64,000 bases of DNA from Actinomadura macra NBRC 14102 (GCF_001552215.1 NZ_BCQT01000025.1:1-64000), one strand, 5' to 3'. Shown: positions 23,833 to 32,373, numbered from the stretch's first letter. Program-made: numbers and translations. Notes: generated by a model not told the origin, from the sequence alone.

Positions 23833-25242
23833 GTGTCCGACAAGTACGCGATGACCATCGACGGCGCGGCGGTGCGGGCGCCGGACACGTTCGGTGTGGT
23901 CGACCCGGCGACGGGCGAGGTGGCCGAGCGGGCGCCCGAGGCGTCCCGGGCGCAGCTCGACGCGGCGATGGCCGCCGGCCAGGCGGCCTATCCGGCGTGG
24001 CGGAGCGACGAGGCGGCGCGGCGCAAGGCGCTGCTCGCGGCGGCCGACGTCATGTTCGCGCGGGCGGAGGAGATCGGCCACATCATCACGCTGGAGCAGG
24101 GCAAGCCGCTGTCCGACGCCACCATGGAGGTCGTCGGCGCCGGTGTGTGGCTGAAGTACTACGCCGAACTGGAGGTGCCCGTCGAGGTCATCCAGGACGA
24201 CGACAGCGCGCGAGTCGAGATCGTCCGCCGGCCGATGGGCGTCGTCGCGGCGATCACGCCGTGGAACTACCCGCTGCTGCTCGGGGTCTGGAAGCTCGCG
24301 CCGGCGCTGTTGGCGGGCAACACGATGGTGCTCAAGCCGTCCCCGTTCACCCCGCTGTCCAGCCTGAAGTTGGGCGAGGTGCTGCGCGACGTCCTCCCGC
24401 CGGGCGTGCTGAACGTGGTCAGCGGCGGAGACCGGCTCGGTGCCTGGATGACCGCGCACGAGGTCCCGCGCAAGATCAGCTTTACCGGTAGCGTCGCCAC
24501 CGGCAAGCGGGTCGCCGCGGCCGCCGCGGACGACCTCAAACGGGTCACGCTGGAACTCGGGGGCAACGACCCGGCGATCCTGCTCGACGACGTGGACCCG
24601 GAAGCCGTCGCGGCCCGGGTGTTCGGCGGGGCGTTCCAGAACAACGGGCAGGTCTGCTCGGCGATCAAGCGGGTGTACGTCCCGGCGGCCCTCTACGGCG
24701 ACGTCGTCGACGCCCTCGCCGAGCAGGCGCTGGCCGCCAGGGTCGGCAACGGCAGGGACGAGGGCGTGCAGTACGGGCCGGTCAACAACAGGCCGCAGTA
24801 CGAGCGGGTCGGCGAGTTGGTCGCCGACGCACTGGCCGGCGGCGCCCGGGCGGCGGCGGGCGGCGCGCCGATCCGGGGCCCCGGCTACTTCTTCGAGCCG
24901 ACGATCATCGCCGACGTCGCCGACGGCGCCCGCATCGTGGACGAGGAGCAGTTCGGCCCCGCACTGCCCGTCATCAAGTACACCGACCTGGACGAGGCCA
25001 TCGACCGCGCCAACGGCACCCACTTCGGCCTGTCCGGTTCGGTGTGGGGTACCGACGCCGACCGCGCGGCCGACGTCGCCGCGCGGCTGGAGTGCGGGAC
25101 GGCCTGGGTCAACACCCATCTCGCGCTCGGCCCGAACCAGCCCTTCGGCGGGTTCAAATGGAGCGGTGTCGGCGTCGAGAACGGCCCTTGGGGCCTGTAC
25201 GGATTCACCGAAATGCAGGTCGTCCACCGGTCCAAGCAGTGA
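23833..25242 (+). CDS. NAD(P)-dependent aldehyde dehydrogenase
   Basis: The 469-residue enzyme oxidises an aldehyde to its acid. Catalytic residues are in place: Asn145 in TPWNYP, Glu241 in LELGGNDP and Cys275 in NNGQVCSAIKR. Cofactor-binding LKPSPFTPL and FTGSVATGKR are also present. GTG at 23833 is preferred with GGAGGATCC upstream; ATG at 23851 is possible. The sequence is closest in feel to medium-chain, broad-substrate dehydrogenases. It has no catabolic partner gene alongside and ends in a strong terminator, so it seems to be a single-gene unit. Confidence 0.95.
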   Translation: MSDKYAMTIDGAAVRAPDTFGVVDPATGEVAERAPEASRAQLDAAMAAGQAAYPAWRSDEAARRKALLAAADVMFARAEEIGHIITLEQGKPLSDATMEVVGAGVWLKYYAELEVPVEVIQDDDSARVEIVRRPMGVVAAITPWNYPLLLGVWKLAPALLAGNTMVLKPSPFTPLSSLKLGEVLRDVLPPGVLNVVSGGDRLGAWMTAHEVPRKISFTGSVATGKRVAAAAADDLKRVTLELGGNDPAILLDDVDPEAVAARVFGGAFQNNGQVCSAIKRVYVPAALYGDVVDALAEQALAARVGNGRDEGVQYGPVNNRPQYERVGELVADALAGGARAAAGGAPIRGPGYFFEPTIIADVADGARIVDEEQFGPALPVIKYTDLDEAIDRANGTHFGLSGSVWGTDADRAADVAARLECGTAWVNTHLALGPNQPFGGFKWSGVGVENGPWGLYGFTEMQVVHRSKQ

Positions 25243-25268
25243 GCGCGTCGTAAGGCGGCGGAGCACGA

Positions 25269-25301
25269 TACGGGCCCGGGTGGCAAGTGCCCGGGCCCGT
25301 A
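25269..25301 (+). terminator. Stem-loop terminator after aldehyde dehydrogenase
   Basis: A perfect 12-bp stem (TACGGGCCCGGG with CCCGGGCCCGTA) and a nine-base loop lie 26 bases after the stop codon. Confidence 0.85.
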
Positions 25302-25450
25302 CCCATGTGTGGGGCGTTTCAGCACGCGCGCAAGGCCAGGACTTCGAGTCCGGAAAGTGATATGCCCACTACTGGCGGTTCGCCAGCGAAATGGGACACT
25401 TTCGTGGCGGGAGCGTTCAATGACCGCTTTGCCGACCGGGGAGGGGCCGG

Positions 25451-25585
25451 ATGCACACGTGGAACGTCATGCGGCAGGACGAGATCGGCAACGAGTTCCA
25501 CGTCACGGCGCACGACTCGCGGATCTCGGCTCTGGCGCACGTCCTGGTGCTGGAGAGCGGCGTCCCGCACAAGCAGGCGTACTGA
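25451..25585 (+). CDS. SPOR-like small protein, possibly the front half of a nonsense-split gene
   Basis: The 44 codons read MHTWNVMRQDEIGN, then a short alpha/beta stretch, and end GVPHKQAY before TGA. In actinobacteria, small SPOR-like proteins of about 60 residues have the same plan (WxVxRQDxxGN ... HKQxYWV). After HKQAY they would be expected to continue with Trp (TGG). Here the codon is TGA, and the same frame continues directly with GTG CAG GGA into the next gene. This suggests a TGG-to-TGA change, a sequencing error, or a natural short gene coupled to the next one by stop-start adjacency. SPOR domains bind denuded peptidoglycan, but this relation is weak for such short proteins. Confidence 0.55.
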   Translation: MHTWNVMRQDEIGNEFHVTAHDSRISALAHVLVLESGVPHKQAY

Positions 25586-26200
25586 GTGCAGGGACCGGCG
25601 GGGCCGTCCGTCCGGACCAACCGCGACCTGTACCTCCACTTCCTGCACCTCGGCCAGGAGGCCAGGGCGGCGTCCTGGTCGCTGTCGGCGTTCCTGCGGG
25701 CGCTGTGGAGGGTCAGCGCGCCGCTGAGCGGCCGGGCGGAGCTGGAACCCGACGACGTCGCCGCGATGTTCAGCGCCGCCGCCACCACACCGCCCGCCGA
25801 GTTCGACCCGGCGTGGCGGGCCAAGGACCTCTCGCTGCCCGGCGACGAGCCGGAGGGGTACGCCGACTGGGAGCGGGTCGTCCTGTCGCAGCTCGCCGAC
25901 CTGGAGGACTTCCTCACCGCTCCCCCGGGCCCGCAGGCGCGTTTCGGCGCCGACGCGCCCCGCCCGCACGGCACGGGCCCCCGCGCCACCCCGCCCCGCT
26001 GGTACAACTTCGATCCGGCGACGTACCTGGAGTGCGCCGTCGCGGGCAGCCTCGGCGGCTGGGACGCCGCCGACGGCGCCCGGGTCCCGCTGCCGACCGC
26101 GCCCGGTGAGGCGCCCGCCCGCTCCTACGTCCGCACCATCACCACGATGACCTGGGGTGACCTCGCACGCATCGCGGTTTGCGGGCAGATGTACGAATAG
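25586..26200 (+). CDS. Unrecognised 204-residue soluble protein, in frame with the upstream small gene
   Basis: If translated from the GTG at 25586, which touches the preceding TGA, the product has 204 residues. It is rich in Trp, Leu and acidic residues: LYLHFLHLGQEARAASWSL, PPAEFDPAWRAKDLSLPGD, and a Tyr-containing C-terminus TMTWGDLARIAVCGQMYE. There is no membrane helix and no signal peptide. I do not recognise it. The coding sequence is clean to its own stop just before the AraC-type gene. It may be the C-terminal part of a longer protein that began at 25451, now separated by a nonsense codon. Confidence 0.6.
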   Translation: MQGPAGPSVRTNRDLYLHFLHLGQEARAASWSLSAFLRALWRVSAPLSGRAELEPDDVAAMFSAAATTPPAEFDPAWRAKDLSLPGDEPEGYADWERVVLSQLADLEDFLTAPPGPQARFGADAPRPHGTGPRATPPRWYNFDPATYLECAVAGSLGGWDAADGARVPLPTAPGEAPARSYVRTITTMTWGDLARIAVCGQMYE

Positions 26201-26235
26201 CCGCCCTGTCGGCCCCGGATGGTAGTACTGGGAGC

Positions 26236-27087
26236 ATGGACGACAGGCCGGTCGAGATCGCCGACCAGGGCGACTGGTGGCTGGCGAAGAGCCGGCCGCA
26301 CCCCGCGCTGCGCCCGTTCCTGCGCTCCTACGACGGCTACTGGGAGGAGGGGGTCGGTCCCGCCCGGATGCGCACCCTCCCGACCCGCTCCACCGTGGTG
26401 ATCATCAATCTGGGCCCGCCGCTGCACCTGGCAGTCCCCGACCCGGGCGTTCTCGACCGCGACTACGGGTCGTTCGCGGCGGGCATGCACGACGGGCACG
26501 GCAGCTACACCCATCCCGGAGGGCAGCGCGGTGTCCAGCTCGACCTCACCCCGCTCGGCGCCTACACGCTGCTCGGCGTCCCGATGGCCCGCCTCACCAA
26601 CGCCGCGGTCGAGCTGCCCGACCTTCTCGGCCCGGACGCCGTCCGACTCGTCGGGCGGCTCGCCGAGACGCCCCGCTGGGCCGACCGGTTCGACCTGCTC
26701 GACGCGTTCCTGCTGCGTCGGCTGGACACCGGGCCCGTTCCCGATCCGGAGGTCTCGCGCGCCTGGAACCTGCTCACCGGAACGTGCGGCCTGGTCTCGG
26801 TCGCCCGGCTCGCCGACGACGTCGGCTGGAGCCGCAAGCACCTGACCCACCGATTCCGCGAACAGGCCGGGCTGACGCCCAAGGTGATGGGCCGGGTGCT
26901 GCGGTTCGAGCGCGCCGTGGGGCTGCTGCGCGACGGCGGCGATCTCGCGGAAACCGCCTTCACCTGCGGTTACTACGATCAGGCACATCTCAACCGGGAG
27001 TTTCGCGCGCTGTCCGGCTGCACCCCCACCGAGCTGCTGTCCGGGCAGTTGGAGCAGCAGCGCCTCACCACGCTCGCCGAAGCGTGA
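26236..27087 (+). CDS. AraC-family transcriptional regulator
   Basis: The 283-residue protein has an N-terminal cupin-like sensing region (about 1-160) and a C-terminal AraC DNA-binding domain with two helix-turn-helix units. The first is in 'SVARLADDVGWSRKHLTHRF'; the second is in DLAETAFTCGYYDQAHLNREFR, followed by SGCTPTELL. ATG at 26236 has GGAG just upstream, and a TAGTAC hexamer seven bases before the ATG could also drive a leaderless transcript. Its targets are unknown; the SMR-type transporter gene is convergent, not divergent. Confidence 0.9.
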   Translation: MDDRPVEIADQGDWWLAKSRPHPALRPFLRSYDGYWEEGVGPARMRTLPTRSTVVIINLGPPLHLAVPDPGVLDRDYGSFAAGMHDGHGSYTHPGGQRGVQLDLTPLGAYTLLGVPMARLTNAAVELPDLLGPDAVRLVGRLAETPRWADRFDLLDAFLLRRLDTGPVPDPEVSRAWNLLTGTCGLVSVARLADDVGWSRKHLTHRFREQAGLTPKVMGRVLRFERAVGLLRDGGDLAETAFTCGYYDQAHLNREFRALSGCTPTELLSGQLEQQRLTTLAEA

Positions 27088-27191
27088 CCACCCCTAACTC
27101 CCGTTCGGCGAGTGGGGCGCCGAGGGCATGACCTACCGGATGTGAGCCTCATAAGCCGGGCACCGGGAGGGCGGCAGGGCGCACCCGGCGG

Positions 27192-27521
27192 TCAGCCGTG
27201 GCTGACTCCCCCGCCGAGGTTCATCACGATGACGCCCAGCACGATGATCACGGCCCCGGCGATCGCGACCGGCCGCACCGGCTCGTCGAACAGCAGCACG
27301 CCGCCGACGAACGCGCCGATCGTGCCGAGCGCGGACCAGATCGCGTAGACGGGCCCGACGTTCAGCGAGGTCAGCGCCTTGGCCATGAACACGAACGAGA
27401 TCAGGTAACCCGCCACCACCAGCGCCGACGGCCCCACCCTGGTGAACCCGTCCGAGGCGCGCATCGCGAGCGTCGCGGTGACCTCGAAGGCGATGGCGAA
27501 GGCGAGCAGGACGAAGGGCAT
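27192..27521 (-). CDS. Small multidrug resistance (SMR) family transporter
   Basis: The 109-residue protein has four membrane helices and the conserved membrane-embedded glutamate in the first helix (Glu13 in FAIAFEVTATLAMR). 'PVYAIWSALGTIGAFVGGVLLFDEP' covers the family signature. SMR proteins work as antiparallel dimers that exchange protons for cationic or guanidinium compounds. The single gene here would make a homodimer. The sequence does not separate drug exporters (EmrE type) from guanidinium exporters (Gdx type). It follows the LLM oxidoreductase gene on the same strand, with 93 bases between. Confidence 0.93.
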   Translation of the reverse strand: MPFVLLAFAIAFEVTATLAMRASDGFTRVGPSALVVAGYLISFVFMAKALTSLNVGPVYAIWSALGTIGAFVGGVLLFDEPVRPVAIAGAVIIVLGVIVMNLGGGVSHG

Positions 27522-27614
27522 CGGTCTCTCCTATCGCCGTCCGGCCGCTGGGCACGACCGGGGTAGTGCGGGGGCGCCGCGGGGACGCCGCCGCGGGCGG
27601 GGGCGGGACGGTCA

Positions 27615-28487
27615 TCACCCGCCGACCGCCGCGTGATCGGCGGCGATCGCCTCGAAGACCTTCATGTCGGCCTCCCAGGGCGTGCCGGGGCGGGGCCAGT
27701 GCAGCACGACCTCGGTGATGCCGAGGTCGGTGTAGCGGCCCGCGAGGTCGGCGAAGGACTCCGCCGACTCCAGCCAGGGTTCGCCCGTGAACCCGGTCAG
27801 CAGGACGCGGTCGGCGACCGCGCGGCCCTCGGCCTCGCACGCCGCGTCGAGCGCGGCCAGCCGGGATCGCACGACGTCCATGGGCGCTCGGTCCGGCGCG
27901 TGGCCGCTGGTGACCCAGCCGGTGCCGTGCCGTGCCGCGACCCGCATGCCACGCGGGCCGTTGCCCGCGATCACGAAGGGGACGCGGGGGCGCTGGAGGC
28001 AGCCTGGCTCCCCGACCACCTCGCGGGCGGAGTAGAACGTTCCCTCGTAGGTGGTCTCCGGCGTGCTGAGCAGCCGGCCGAGCAGGTCCGTCCACTCCGC
28101 GAAGCGGTCCGCGCGCTCGGCGGGCGTCCACTCCTGTCCGCCGAGGACGCCCGCGTCGGACGCCCGGCGCGTCCCGCCCGATCCGATCCCGACGGTGAGG
28201 CGCCCGCCGCTCACGTGGTCGATCGTCTTGATCGCGTGGGCGGTCGGCACCGGGTGCCGGAAGTTCGGGGAGGTCACCAGCGTCCCGATCCGCACCCGCG
28301 AGGTGACCGCCGCCGCGGCGGCCAGCGTCGCGTAGGCGTCGTACCAGGGTGTCGTCCCGCGCCAGGCGATGTGGTCGTACACCCACGCGTGGTGGAAACC
28401 GAACTCCTCCGCGCGCCGCCACAGCTCTCCGGCCTCCGGCCAGGACTGCGTGGGCCACAGCACCGTGCTGATCCGGGGTGCGGTCAC
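27615..28487 (-). CDS. LLM-class oxidoreductase, probably F420-dependent
   Basis: The 290-residue TIM-barrel protein has the luciferase-like pattern: 'STVLWPTQSWPEAGELWRRA' at the start, GFHHAWVYDHI, RVRIGTLVTSPNFRHP, and GGRLTVGIGSGG, then VPFVIAGNGPRGMRVAARHGTGWVT. In actinobacteria such proteins mostly use F420 rather than FMN, but the cofactor is inferred from the lineage. GTG at 28487 was chosen for its GGAGGAG site six bases upstream; the frame extends 40 codons further upstream into a region that reads like non-coding. Substrate unknown. Confidence 0.85.
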   Translation of the reverse strand: MTAPRISTVLWPTQSWPEAGELWRRAEEFGFHHAWVYDHIAWRGTTPWYDAYATLAAAAAVTSRVRIGTLVTSPNFRHPVPTAHAIKTIDHVSGGRLTVGIGSGGTRRASDAGVLGGQEWTPAERADRFAEWTDLLGRLLSTPETTYEGTFYSAREVVGEPGCLQRPRVPFVIAGNGPRGMRVAARHGTGWVTSGHAPDRAPMDVVRSRLAALDAACEAEGRAVADRVLLTGFTGEPWLESAESFADLAGRYTDLGITEVVLHWPRPGTPWEADMKVFEAIAADHAAVGG

Positions 28488-28564
28488 CGGCTCCTCCGTC
28501 CTCGTCCCCGACGTCCCGCTGCGGGGCGTCATTTGCATCCCATCATCCCGCTGGACCACTTGGG

Positions 28565-29698
28565 TCACGTCCTTGTCGCCGCCAGCCAGTGCTGGAGTGC
28601 CCACCACCAGTTCGCCGCGCGTGTCACGGCCGCCCCACCCGCGGGGTCCAGGAGGCGGCGGCCGGTCAGCTCCTGAAGGCGCCGCACCCGGTACTTGACG
28701 GTGTTCACGTGGACGTGCAGCGCCGCGGCCGTCGGCTCGATCCGGCCGCCGTGGTCGAGGTAGGCCAGCGCGGTGCCGGCGAGTTCGCGGTGGAACGGGT
28801 CATCGGGGTCGAGGCCCTCCAGCAACCCGTCGGCCAGCAGACGTCCGAGCACGGGTTCGGCGCCGGTGGCGGTCAGCAGAGCGAGGTCGGCGAGGTGCCG
28901 CATCCCGTCCAGCCCGGCGGCCGCCCCCGCCCGCAACGCCCGGCGACCGAGCTCGTACACCGGCGCGACGTCATGGGGCCGTGCGGGCGGCGCGGCCACC
29001 AGCAACGGCCCGCCCGGCGCCGGGACGGGCAGCCGGTTGACCAGCGCGGCGAGCCTCCCGTCGACCAGCCCGCACAGGCCGGGGCCGGCGGCGATGAGGT
29101 CCGCCTCCAGCCGCGCCGCCACCGTGGGGTCGCTGACGTCCGACACCACGCAGTGGTAGGCGCCGGACGGCTCCAACGGCGCCAGTACCGGGACGGCCTC
29201 CCCGTGCAGGAGCTGCCGGAGCATCTGCACGTGACCCTCACGGGTCGTCCGGGCCATCTCCAGCTCGGCGACCCGGTGCGCATGGACCATCCGGTGGACG
29301 AGCGCGGTGGTGATCTCGTCGACGCGGGTGACGCCGTCCAACAGCACGTTCTCCGGCACGCCCCTCCGCCGGCCCTCCGCGACGAGCGTCCGGACGAGGT
29401 GGGCGCGGCCCGCCTGGAAGCCGTCCAGGAACGCCGCGACCGGCACACCCTGCCGGGCCCGGTCGGAACCGAGGCGCCCGGCGGCGGCGAGGACCTCCTC
29501 GCCTGGCCCGCCGGCCTCCAGCGCGGCCAGCACGCCCCGGACGAGCGCGCGGGTGTGCCGCCGGGTCTCCTCCTCCGGCAGCGCCGCCACCAGTTCCGAC
29601 CGCCTCCGCGCGGCGCGGACGGTCGTCTCCAGCAGCACCGGGTCGCCGCTGTGCTCGATCAGCAACCGCAGGAACCGGTCACCCTCGCTGGGCTCCAT
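28565..29698 (-). CDS. PucR/CdaR-type regulator with RsbRD-like N-terminal domain
   Basis: The 377-residue protein carries an N-terminal helical RsbRD_N-like region (about 30-150; VAAFLDGFQAGRAHL) and a GGDEF-related middle domain. The C-terminal PucR helix-turn-helix has 'EPTAAALHVHVNTVKYRVRRLQELTG' at about 325-350. The class usually regulates a neighbouring catabolic gene. It is divergent from the class II aldolase gene, and a perfect 7-bp palindrome lies between them at 29718-29736. A second protein of the same architecture is encoded at 56697. Confidence 0.9.
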   Translation of the reverse strand: MEPSEGDRFLRLLIEHSGDPVLLETTVRAARRRSELVAALPEEETRRHTRALVRGVLAALEAGGPGEEVLAAAGRLGSDRARQGVPVAAFLDGFQAGRAHLVRTLVAEGRRRGVPENVLLDGVTRVDEITTALVHRMVHAHRVAELEMARTTREGHVQMLRQLLHGEAVPVLAPLEPSGAYHCVVSDVSDPTVAARLEADLIAAGPGLCGLVDGRLAALVNRLPVPAPGGPLLVAAPPARPHDVAPVYELGRRALRAGAAAGLDGMRHLADLALLTATGAEPVLGRLLADGLLEGLDPDDPFHRELAGTALAYLDHGGRIEPTAAALHVHVNTVKYRVRRLQELTGRRLLDPAGGAAVTRAANWWWALQHWLAATRT

Positions 29699-29717
29699 TC
29701 CTCTATTCTGCGGCCAT

Positions 29718-29736
29718 ATTGTCCATTCCGGACAAT
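29718..29736. promoter_or_regulatory. Palindromic operator candidate between PucR-type regulator and class II aldolase
   Basis: ATTGTCC and GGACAAT form a perfect 7-bp inverted repeat around ATTCC. It starts 20 bases upstream of the regulator's start codon and about 100 bases upstream of the aldolase gene, in the only AT-rich patch of the divergent region. It is the natural candidate for the regulator's binding site. Confidence 0.55.
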
Positions 29737-29838
29737 CGGGTGGGGCGCCTTTGGGCCGCGGCCCCCTTGTCCCCGCCGCGCCGCCCGGTGTTCGGTGGTG
29801 GGGTACGCGCGCAAGGAGTCCGTACGTGGAGGCCGGCG

Positions 29839-30633
29839 ATGCCCGATGACGAGCAGTTCCTCAACAAACTCCCCACCGATCTGATCTTCCGGCTGCCCCC
29901 GTCGTTCGACGCTGTCGAGGACGAGCGACGACACCGCAAGGAGCGGCTGACGGCGGCGTTGCGGATCTTCGGCAAATTCGGCTTCGAGGAGGGCGTCGCG
30001 GGGCACATCACCGCACGCGACCCCGAGCGCACCGACCACTTCTGGGTCAACCCCTTCGGGATGTCCTTCAAGCACGTCCGGATCAGCGACCTCATCCTGG
30101 TGAACCACCAGGGCCAGGTCGTCGAGGGCCGCTACCCCGTCAACGAGGCCGCGTTCGCGATCCACTCCCAGGTCCACCAGGCCAGGCCCGGCGTCGTCGC
30201 CGCCGCGCACAGCCACTCCACCTACGGCCGGGCGATCTCCGCGCTCGGCCAGAGGCTGGAGCCGATCACCCAGGACGTCTGCGCGTTCTACCAGGACCAC
30301 GGGCTCTTCGACGACTACACCGGCGTCGTCACCGACCTGGAGGAGGGCAAGCGCATCGCCGCCGCCCTCGGTGACCACAAGGCCGTCATCCTGCGCAACC
30401 ACGGCCTGCTCACCGTCGGCGACACCGTCGACGCAGCCGCCTGGTGGTTCATCACGATGGAACGCTCTTGCCAGGTGCAACTGCTCGCCAAGTCCGCAGG
30501 GCAGGTCGTCCCGATCGAGCACGACAACGCCGTCCTCACCCACGAGCAGATCGGCAACGACCTGGTCGGCTGGATCAACTACCAACCCCTCTACGATCAG
30601 ATCGTCCGCGAGCAGCCCGACCTGTTCGGGTGA
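29839..30633 (+). CDS. Class II aldolase/adducin-family protein
   Basis: The 264-residue protein has the zinc site of the class II aldolase fold: His124 and His126 in AAAHSHSTYGR, and His188 in LRNHGLLTVG. Glu103 lies near the catalytic position of L-fuculose-phosphate aldolase. GHITARDPE and NPFGMSFKHV are typical of the actinobacterial subgroup. It may cleave a sugar phosphate or act as a decarboxylase or epimerase; the family is functionally mixed. ATG at 29839 has TGGAGG six bases upstream. A decayed VOC gene follows 33 bases downstream on the same strand. Confidence 0.88.
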   Translation: MPDDEQFLNKLPTDLIFRLPPSFDAVEDERRHRKERLTAALRIFGKFGFEEGVAGHITARDPERTDHFWVNPFGMSFKHVRISDLILVNHQGQVVEGRYPVNEAAFAIHSQVHQARPGVVAAAHSHSTYGRAISALGQRLEPITQDVCAFYQDHGLFDDYTGVVTDLEEGKRIAAALGDHKAVILRNHGLLTVGDTVDAAAWWFITMERSCQVQLLAKSAGQVVPIEHDNAVLTHEQIGNDLVGWINYQPLYDQIVREQPDLFG

Positions 30634-30666
30634 CGTCACGAATTCGCCGACTGAAAGGAGTGCGGC

Positions 30667-30864
30667 TTGGACGCGCTCTACCCGCGCCTACTGGTGGACG
30701 ACTTCGAGACCTGCGCCCGCTTCTACACGGTCGTGCTTGAGGAACTGCTCGGCATCCGCCCGGTCAGACTGCTGCCCGAGGCCCAGTAGGCCAACGGCCC
30801 CGGGTTGCGCACCGCTCACCTGCGGGACCCCGACGGCAACCTGCTGGAGCTGCAATCGTCCTGA
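30667..30864 (+). pseudogene. VOC (glyoxalase-like) pseudogene with nonsense codon and internal deletion
   Basis: A TTG at 30667 with AAGGAG upstream opens a frame reading LDALYPRLLVDDFETCARFY ... EELLGIRP, the first beta-alpha-beta unit of a VOC protein. After LLPEAQ there is a TAG (30787-30789) where the family usually has Tyr. The frame then continues ANGPGLRTAHLRDPDGNLLELQSS to TGA at 30862-30864, which is the final strand of a VOC domain. The middle of about 60-70 residues is missing. Both ends are well preserved, so the deletion looks fairly recent. It would have been cotranscribed with the class II aldolase gene. Confidence 0.85.
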
Positions 30865-30882
30865 CCCAGCCGCCGGGTCCGG

Positions 30883-32298
30883 CTACTCCTCCGTGCCCGA
30901 GGACTCGGTGAGCGGGAGGAGCACCTGGAAGCGGGTATCGCCCGGCAGGGACTCCACCCGAATGTCGCCGCCGTGCCGGTCGGCGACGATGCGCCAGGAG
31001 ATGTCAAGACCGAGGCCCGTCCCCTGCCCGACCGGCTTGGTGGTGAAGAACGGCGTGAAGATCCGGGTGAGGTTCTCCTCGGGGATGCCCACACCGGTGT
31101 CGCCGATCTCCACCAGCGCCTGGTCGTTCTCCCGAGCCGTCCGGACCGTGAGGGTGCCCGAACCCTGCATCGCGTACAGGGCGTTCACGATGAGGTTCGT
31201 CCATACCTGGTTGAGCTCCGCCGCGTAGACGGGCACCGGCGGCAGTCCCGCGTCATAGTCGGTCTTCACCGTCACATCGGGGCCGATCTTGCGCCTGAGC
31301 ATGGTGAGCGTGCTGTCGAGCAACTCGCGCAGGTCGGCCCGCAGGTAGGCGGCACGGTCGAGCTGGGAGTACTGCCGCGCCGAGTCCAGCAGCGCGGTGA
31401 TCCGGCCCATCGCCTCGGCGATCTCCTCCTGCAGCTGCGCGACCTCCAGCACCTCCGCGAGCCACCGCACGGCGGCGGGCAGGTGCTCGCCCGCAGCGGA
31501 CGCGACCTGCCCGGCCTGCTCGACGCCGACACCGGCCGCCACCAGGCCGGGCGCCAGGTCCCAGGCGTCCGGCACGCCGTGCTCCTCCAGCCATCCGCCG
31601 AGCTCGTCCTCGGCGTCACTGACCTCCAGCGGGCTCCTCCGCGAGGCCGGCGCGGGCAGCTTCGGCCGCAGCGACACAAGGGCGCTCAGATGCGTGCAGT
31701 CCACGCCCCGCGCCGCGAGATCCGCCAGGCTCTTCTGCGCACCGAGCAGCCGGTCGCCGAGCTCGGCGCTCGCCCGCGCGGCGGCCGCCGCCGGGTTGTT
31801 CAGCTCGTGGGTGAGCCCGGCGGTGATCGTGCCCAGCGCGGACAGTCGCTCGCGCTGGTCCACGGTCCGCCGCATGTTGCTCATCCCGAAGAAGGTCCCC
31901 GCCAGCAGGTGCGTGGCCATCGGGAACCACTTGCGGACCGCCTTGGCGAACTTGCGCGCGGGCAGCACGAAGATCCGTGCGGGCTGCGTCGCGCGCAGCG
32001 TGTGCTGGTACCTCTGCTCGATCTGGTCGTCCAGATACGCCTGGACGGCACCACCGTAGGTCCCGGGACGCGCGGTGCGGCTGATCTCGACGATGTGCCC
32101 CCGGACGTTCTGGGTCATCACCATCTCGCCGTCAAGAAGCACGTAGAAGAACTCGGCGGGATCGCCCTGCGCGCAGATCACGCCGTCGGCGGGATACTCC
32201 TCGACCGTCCCGTGAAGCGAGAGCCAGCGCAGCTTCTCCTCGTCAAGATCCTCGAAGAGGAACAGCCCTCGCAGTTCCTCCGGCGACACCGTGCTCAT
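30883..32298 (-). CDS. Cyclic-nucleotide-binding-domain sensor histidine kinase
   Basis: The 471-residue soluble kinase has an N-terminal CRP-like cyclic-nucleotide-binding domain (about 10-115; VICAQGDPAEFFYVLLDGEM). An H-box follows, with His164 in LTHELNNPAAAA, then a helical linker, then a complete ATPase domain (NQVWTNLIVNALYAM, GDTGVGIPEE, FTTKPVGQGTGLGL). No membrane helices are present, so it reads an internal signal. The upstream gene in the same direction encodes a receiver domain fused to a thioredoxin-reductase-like flavoprotein, which is its likely partner. The nucleotide ligand is not evident, and such domains often bind something else. Confidence 0.93.
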   Translation of the reverse strand: MSTVSPEELRGLFLFEDLDEEKLRWLSLHGTVEEYPADGVICAQGDPAEFFYVLLDGEMVMTQNVRGHIVEISRTARPGTYGGAVQAYLDDQIEQRYQHTLRATQPARIFVLPARKFAKAVRKWFPMATHLLAGTFFGMSNMRRTVDQRERLSALGTITAGLTHELNNPAAAAARASAELGDRLLGAQKSLADLAARGVDCTHLSALVSLRPKLPAPASRRSPLEVSDAEDELGGWLEEHGVPDAWDLAPGLVAAGVGVEQAGQVASAAGEHLPAAVRWLAEVLEVAQLQEEIAEAMGRITALLDSARQYSQLDRAAYLRADLRELLDSTLTMLRRKIGPDVTVKTDYDAGLPPVPVYAAELNQVWTNLIVNALYAMQGSGTLTVRTARENDQALVEIGDTGVGIPEENLTRIFTPFFTTKPVGQGTGLGLDISWRIVADRHGGDIRVESLPGDTRFQVLLPLTESSGTEE

Positions 32299-32373
32299 GC
32301 CCGCCTCCTGCCTGGCGGCCGCCTCCGGCGACCCCGGTCCACTCCACTCATGCCCGCCCCCATATCGCCCCGC

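Noticed and set aside
25586..26200. Standalone SPOR/peptidoglycan-binding function for the 204-residue protein
   Set aside because: The SPOR-like features are confined to the 44 codons before the TGA; the downstream protein has none.
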